Positions 4,892 to 5,556 of a DNA stretch of 5,556 bases are shown piece after piece. The stretch's first letter is position 1, and the number at the start of each line of letters is the position of its first letter. The stretch is from positions 1 to 5,556 of the forward strand of contig JAEENF010000263.1 in the NCBI GenBank assembly GCA_016283605.1. The letters run 5' to 3'. Source of the DNA: Prevotella sp. Its GTDB lineage: Bacteria; Bacteroidota; Bacteroidia; Bacteroidales; Bacteroidaceae. A program made the position numbers and the translations under genes. Under the pieces are notes generated by a model, which did no database searches, was not told the origin of the DNA, and saw nothing but the letters and a program-made list of their open reading frames with translations.

Positions 4892-5556
4892 TTAGAATGC
4901 GACGGCTGAACGAATATAGCGGTTGAACTCAGGATGGGCGGTAAAAACGATGGAATTTTTGAAGTCGAAGACATACGAAAAGCCGATACTCTCCTCCGTA
5001 GATGAATAATAACTTTTGTCCTCCTTCAAGCCTGCGTTAGTCTTCAAGTTAGAATAGCTGCCCGCAGTGGTGATCATCTTATCCCACTGACCTGCACTCG
5101 GCAGGAACCAGTCGCTGGTACCCGTGGGGTGGGCAGTACCCTTGTTGTTTCTGGCTCTTATGGCTGCAGTGTGGCTATGAGAAGGATGATTTATAAGCTC
5201 ATCGGTATTGGCAATGCCAGCCATGTCTGTCTTCGCGAGAGTATAGTTCGCATACCGTGTGGTCATACAGTTACCGACTACCTGATTACACCAGTATTCT
5301 CCAGGGTCGTAGTGGGCATCATAAATCGCCAGGGCCAGGCCGTGATTGAAAGTGGTGCTGGTTTCTGCATCATTGCCCACATAGGTTATCTTGGCCACGG
5401 CGCCAGCTGTACCAGCGGCATAGAATTTTCCGTCAGAAAGAATCACGTCACCGATGGTAGCCATCTTCAAGGTCTGTTGGTAGTACTTTCCGGCTGTGGT
5501 GGCGCTGCTTAACGTTGCCTTGGCGATGTAGGGGTTGCCGCCGCCGTTGCAGTTAA
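4892..5556 (-). CDS. Bacteroidetes surface-protein C-terminal domain (DUF1566/Fib_succ_major-like), 5' end outside window
   Basis: The frame is open from the right edge to TAA at 4894-4892 and gives 220 residues without an initiator. It begins mid-protein with NCNGGGNPYIAKATL, followed by AGKYYQQTLKMATIGDVILSD. Typical family traits are the GDVILSDGKFY strand (about 36-46), the core SDWFLPSAGQWDKM (147-160), YYSSTEE (182-188) and the terminal RYIRSAVAF (212-220). Two cysteines (about 89 and 97) could form a disulfide. Such C-terminal domains have an FGE/C-type-lectin-like look and occur at the ends of secreted or lipoprotein-anchored Bacteroidetes proteins, often after Ig-like or BACON-type repeats; the N-terminal part needed to confirm export is missing. 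A TTG at 5470 could be read as a start, but the preceding 28 codons continue the family pattern, so it is internal. A terminator at 4791-4819 ends its transcript. Function is unknown; surface binding is a family-level guess. Confidence 0.82.
   Translation of the reverse strand, partial: NCNGGGNPYIAKATLSSATTAGKYYQQTLKMATIGDVILSDGKFYAAGTAGAVAKITYVGNDAETSTTFNHGLALAIYDAHYDPGEYWCNQVVGNCMTTRYANYTLAKTDMAGIANTDELINHPSHSHTAAIRARNNKGTAHPTGTSDWFLPSAGQWDKMITTAGSYSNLKTNAGLKEDKSYYSSTEESIGFSYVFDFKNSIVFTAHPEFNRYIRSAVAF

Noticed and set aside
5470..5470. TTG at 5470 as the start of the surface-protein gene
   Set aside because: The frame stays open upstream to the window edge, and those codons encode a GKYY-type segment typical of the same family, so the true start is outside the window.

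Overview
The window most resembles the chromosome of a Bacteroidales bacterium, probably Prevotella-like. Three signs point there: a TAnnTTTG-type -7 promoter box, starts with little or no Shine-Dalgarno sequence, and protein families typical of that group (Bacteroidetes surface-protein C-terminal domain, HigA-type regulator, PqqD/HprK-like/nucleotidyltransferase cassette). This placement is inference from sequence style; no marker gene is present.

Layout. Positions 1-226 (+) hold the 3' end of a HigA-like XRE-family helix-turn-helix protein, with a possible weak terminator over its stop. A short intergenic region (227-322) carries a 30-bp GC-rich hairpin repeat and a second small inverted repeat. 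From 4687 down to 323 on the minus strand lies a compact four-gene operon, read in this order: an HprK-like P-loop kinase fused to an S24/S26 (SipW-type) peptidase domain (4687-3368), a PqqD-family peptide-binding protein (3358-3089), an NTP_transf_5-type nucleotidyltransferase (3072-1945) and an ABC exporter with fused membrane and ATPase domains (1948-323). Gaps are 9 bp, 16 bp and a 4-bp ATGA overlap, so co-transcription is very likely. The second intergenic region (4688-4891) holds a likely promoter for the operon, a second copy of the same 30-bp hairpin, a strong bidirectional terminator, and a 27-nt palindrome with short direct repeats. From 4892 to the window end, on the minus strand, is the C-terminal part of a DUF1566/Fib_succ_major-like surface protein.

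How the genes may work together. PqqD-like proteins carry RiPP precursor leaders to modifying enzymes; HprK-like kinases and NTP_transf_5-type proteins accompany them in phosphorylated lasso-peptide clusters (paeninodin type) and in the so-called HPr-rel-A systems. Here they sit with a candidate Ser/His peptidase and a transporter that lacks its own C39 peptidase domain. The simplest model is a peptide-modification, cleavage and export cassette. No lasso cyclase (asparagine-synthetase-like), no transglutaminase-like leader peptidase and no precursor gene are visible, and neither intergenic region has even an ATG on the operon strand. The substrate must therefore be encoded elsewhere or be something unexpected.

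The most unusual sequence features are a roughly 103-bp REP-like palindromic element lying in frame inside the kinase gene, the kinase-peptidase fusion, and the two near-identical hairpins bracketing the whole operon.
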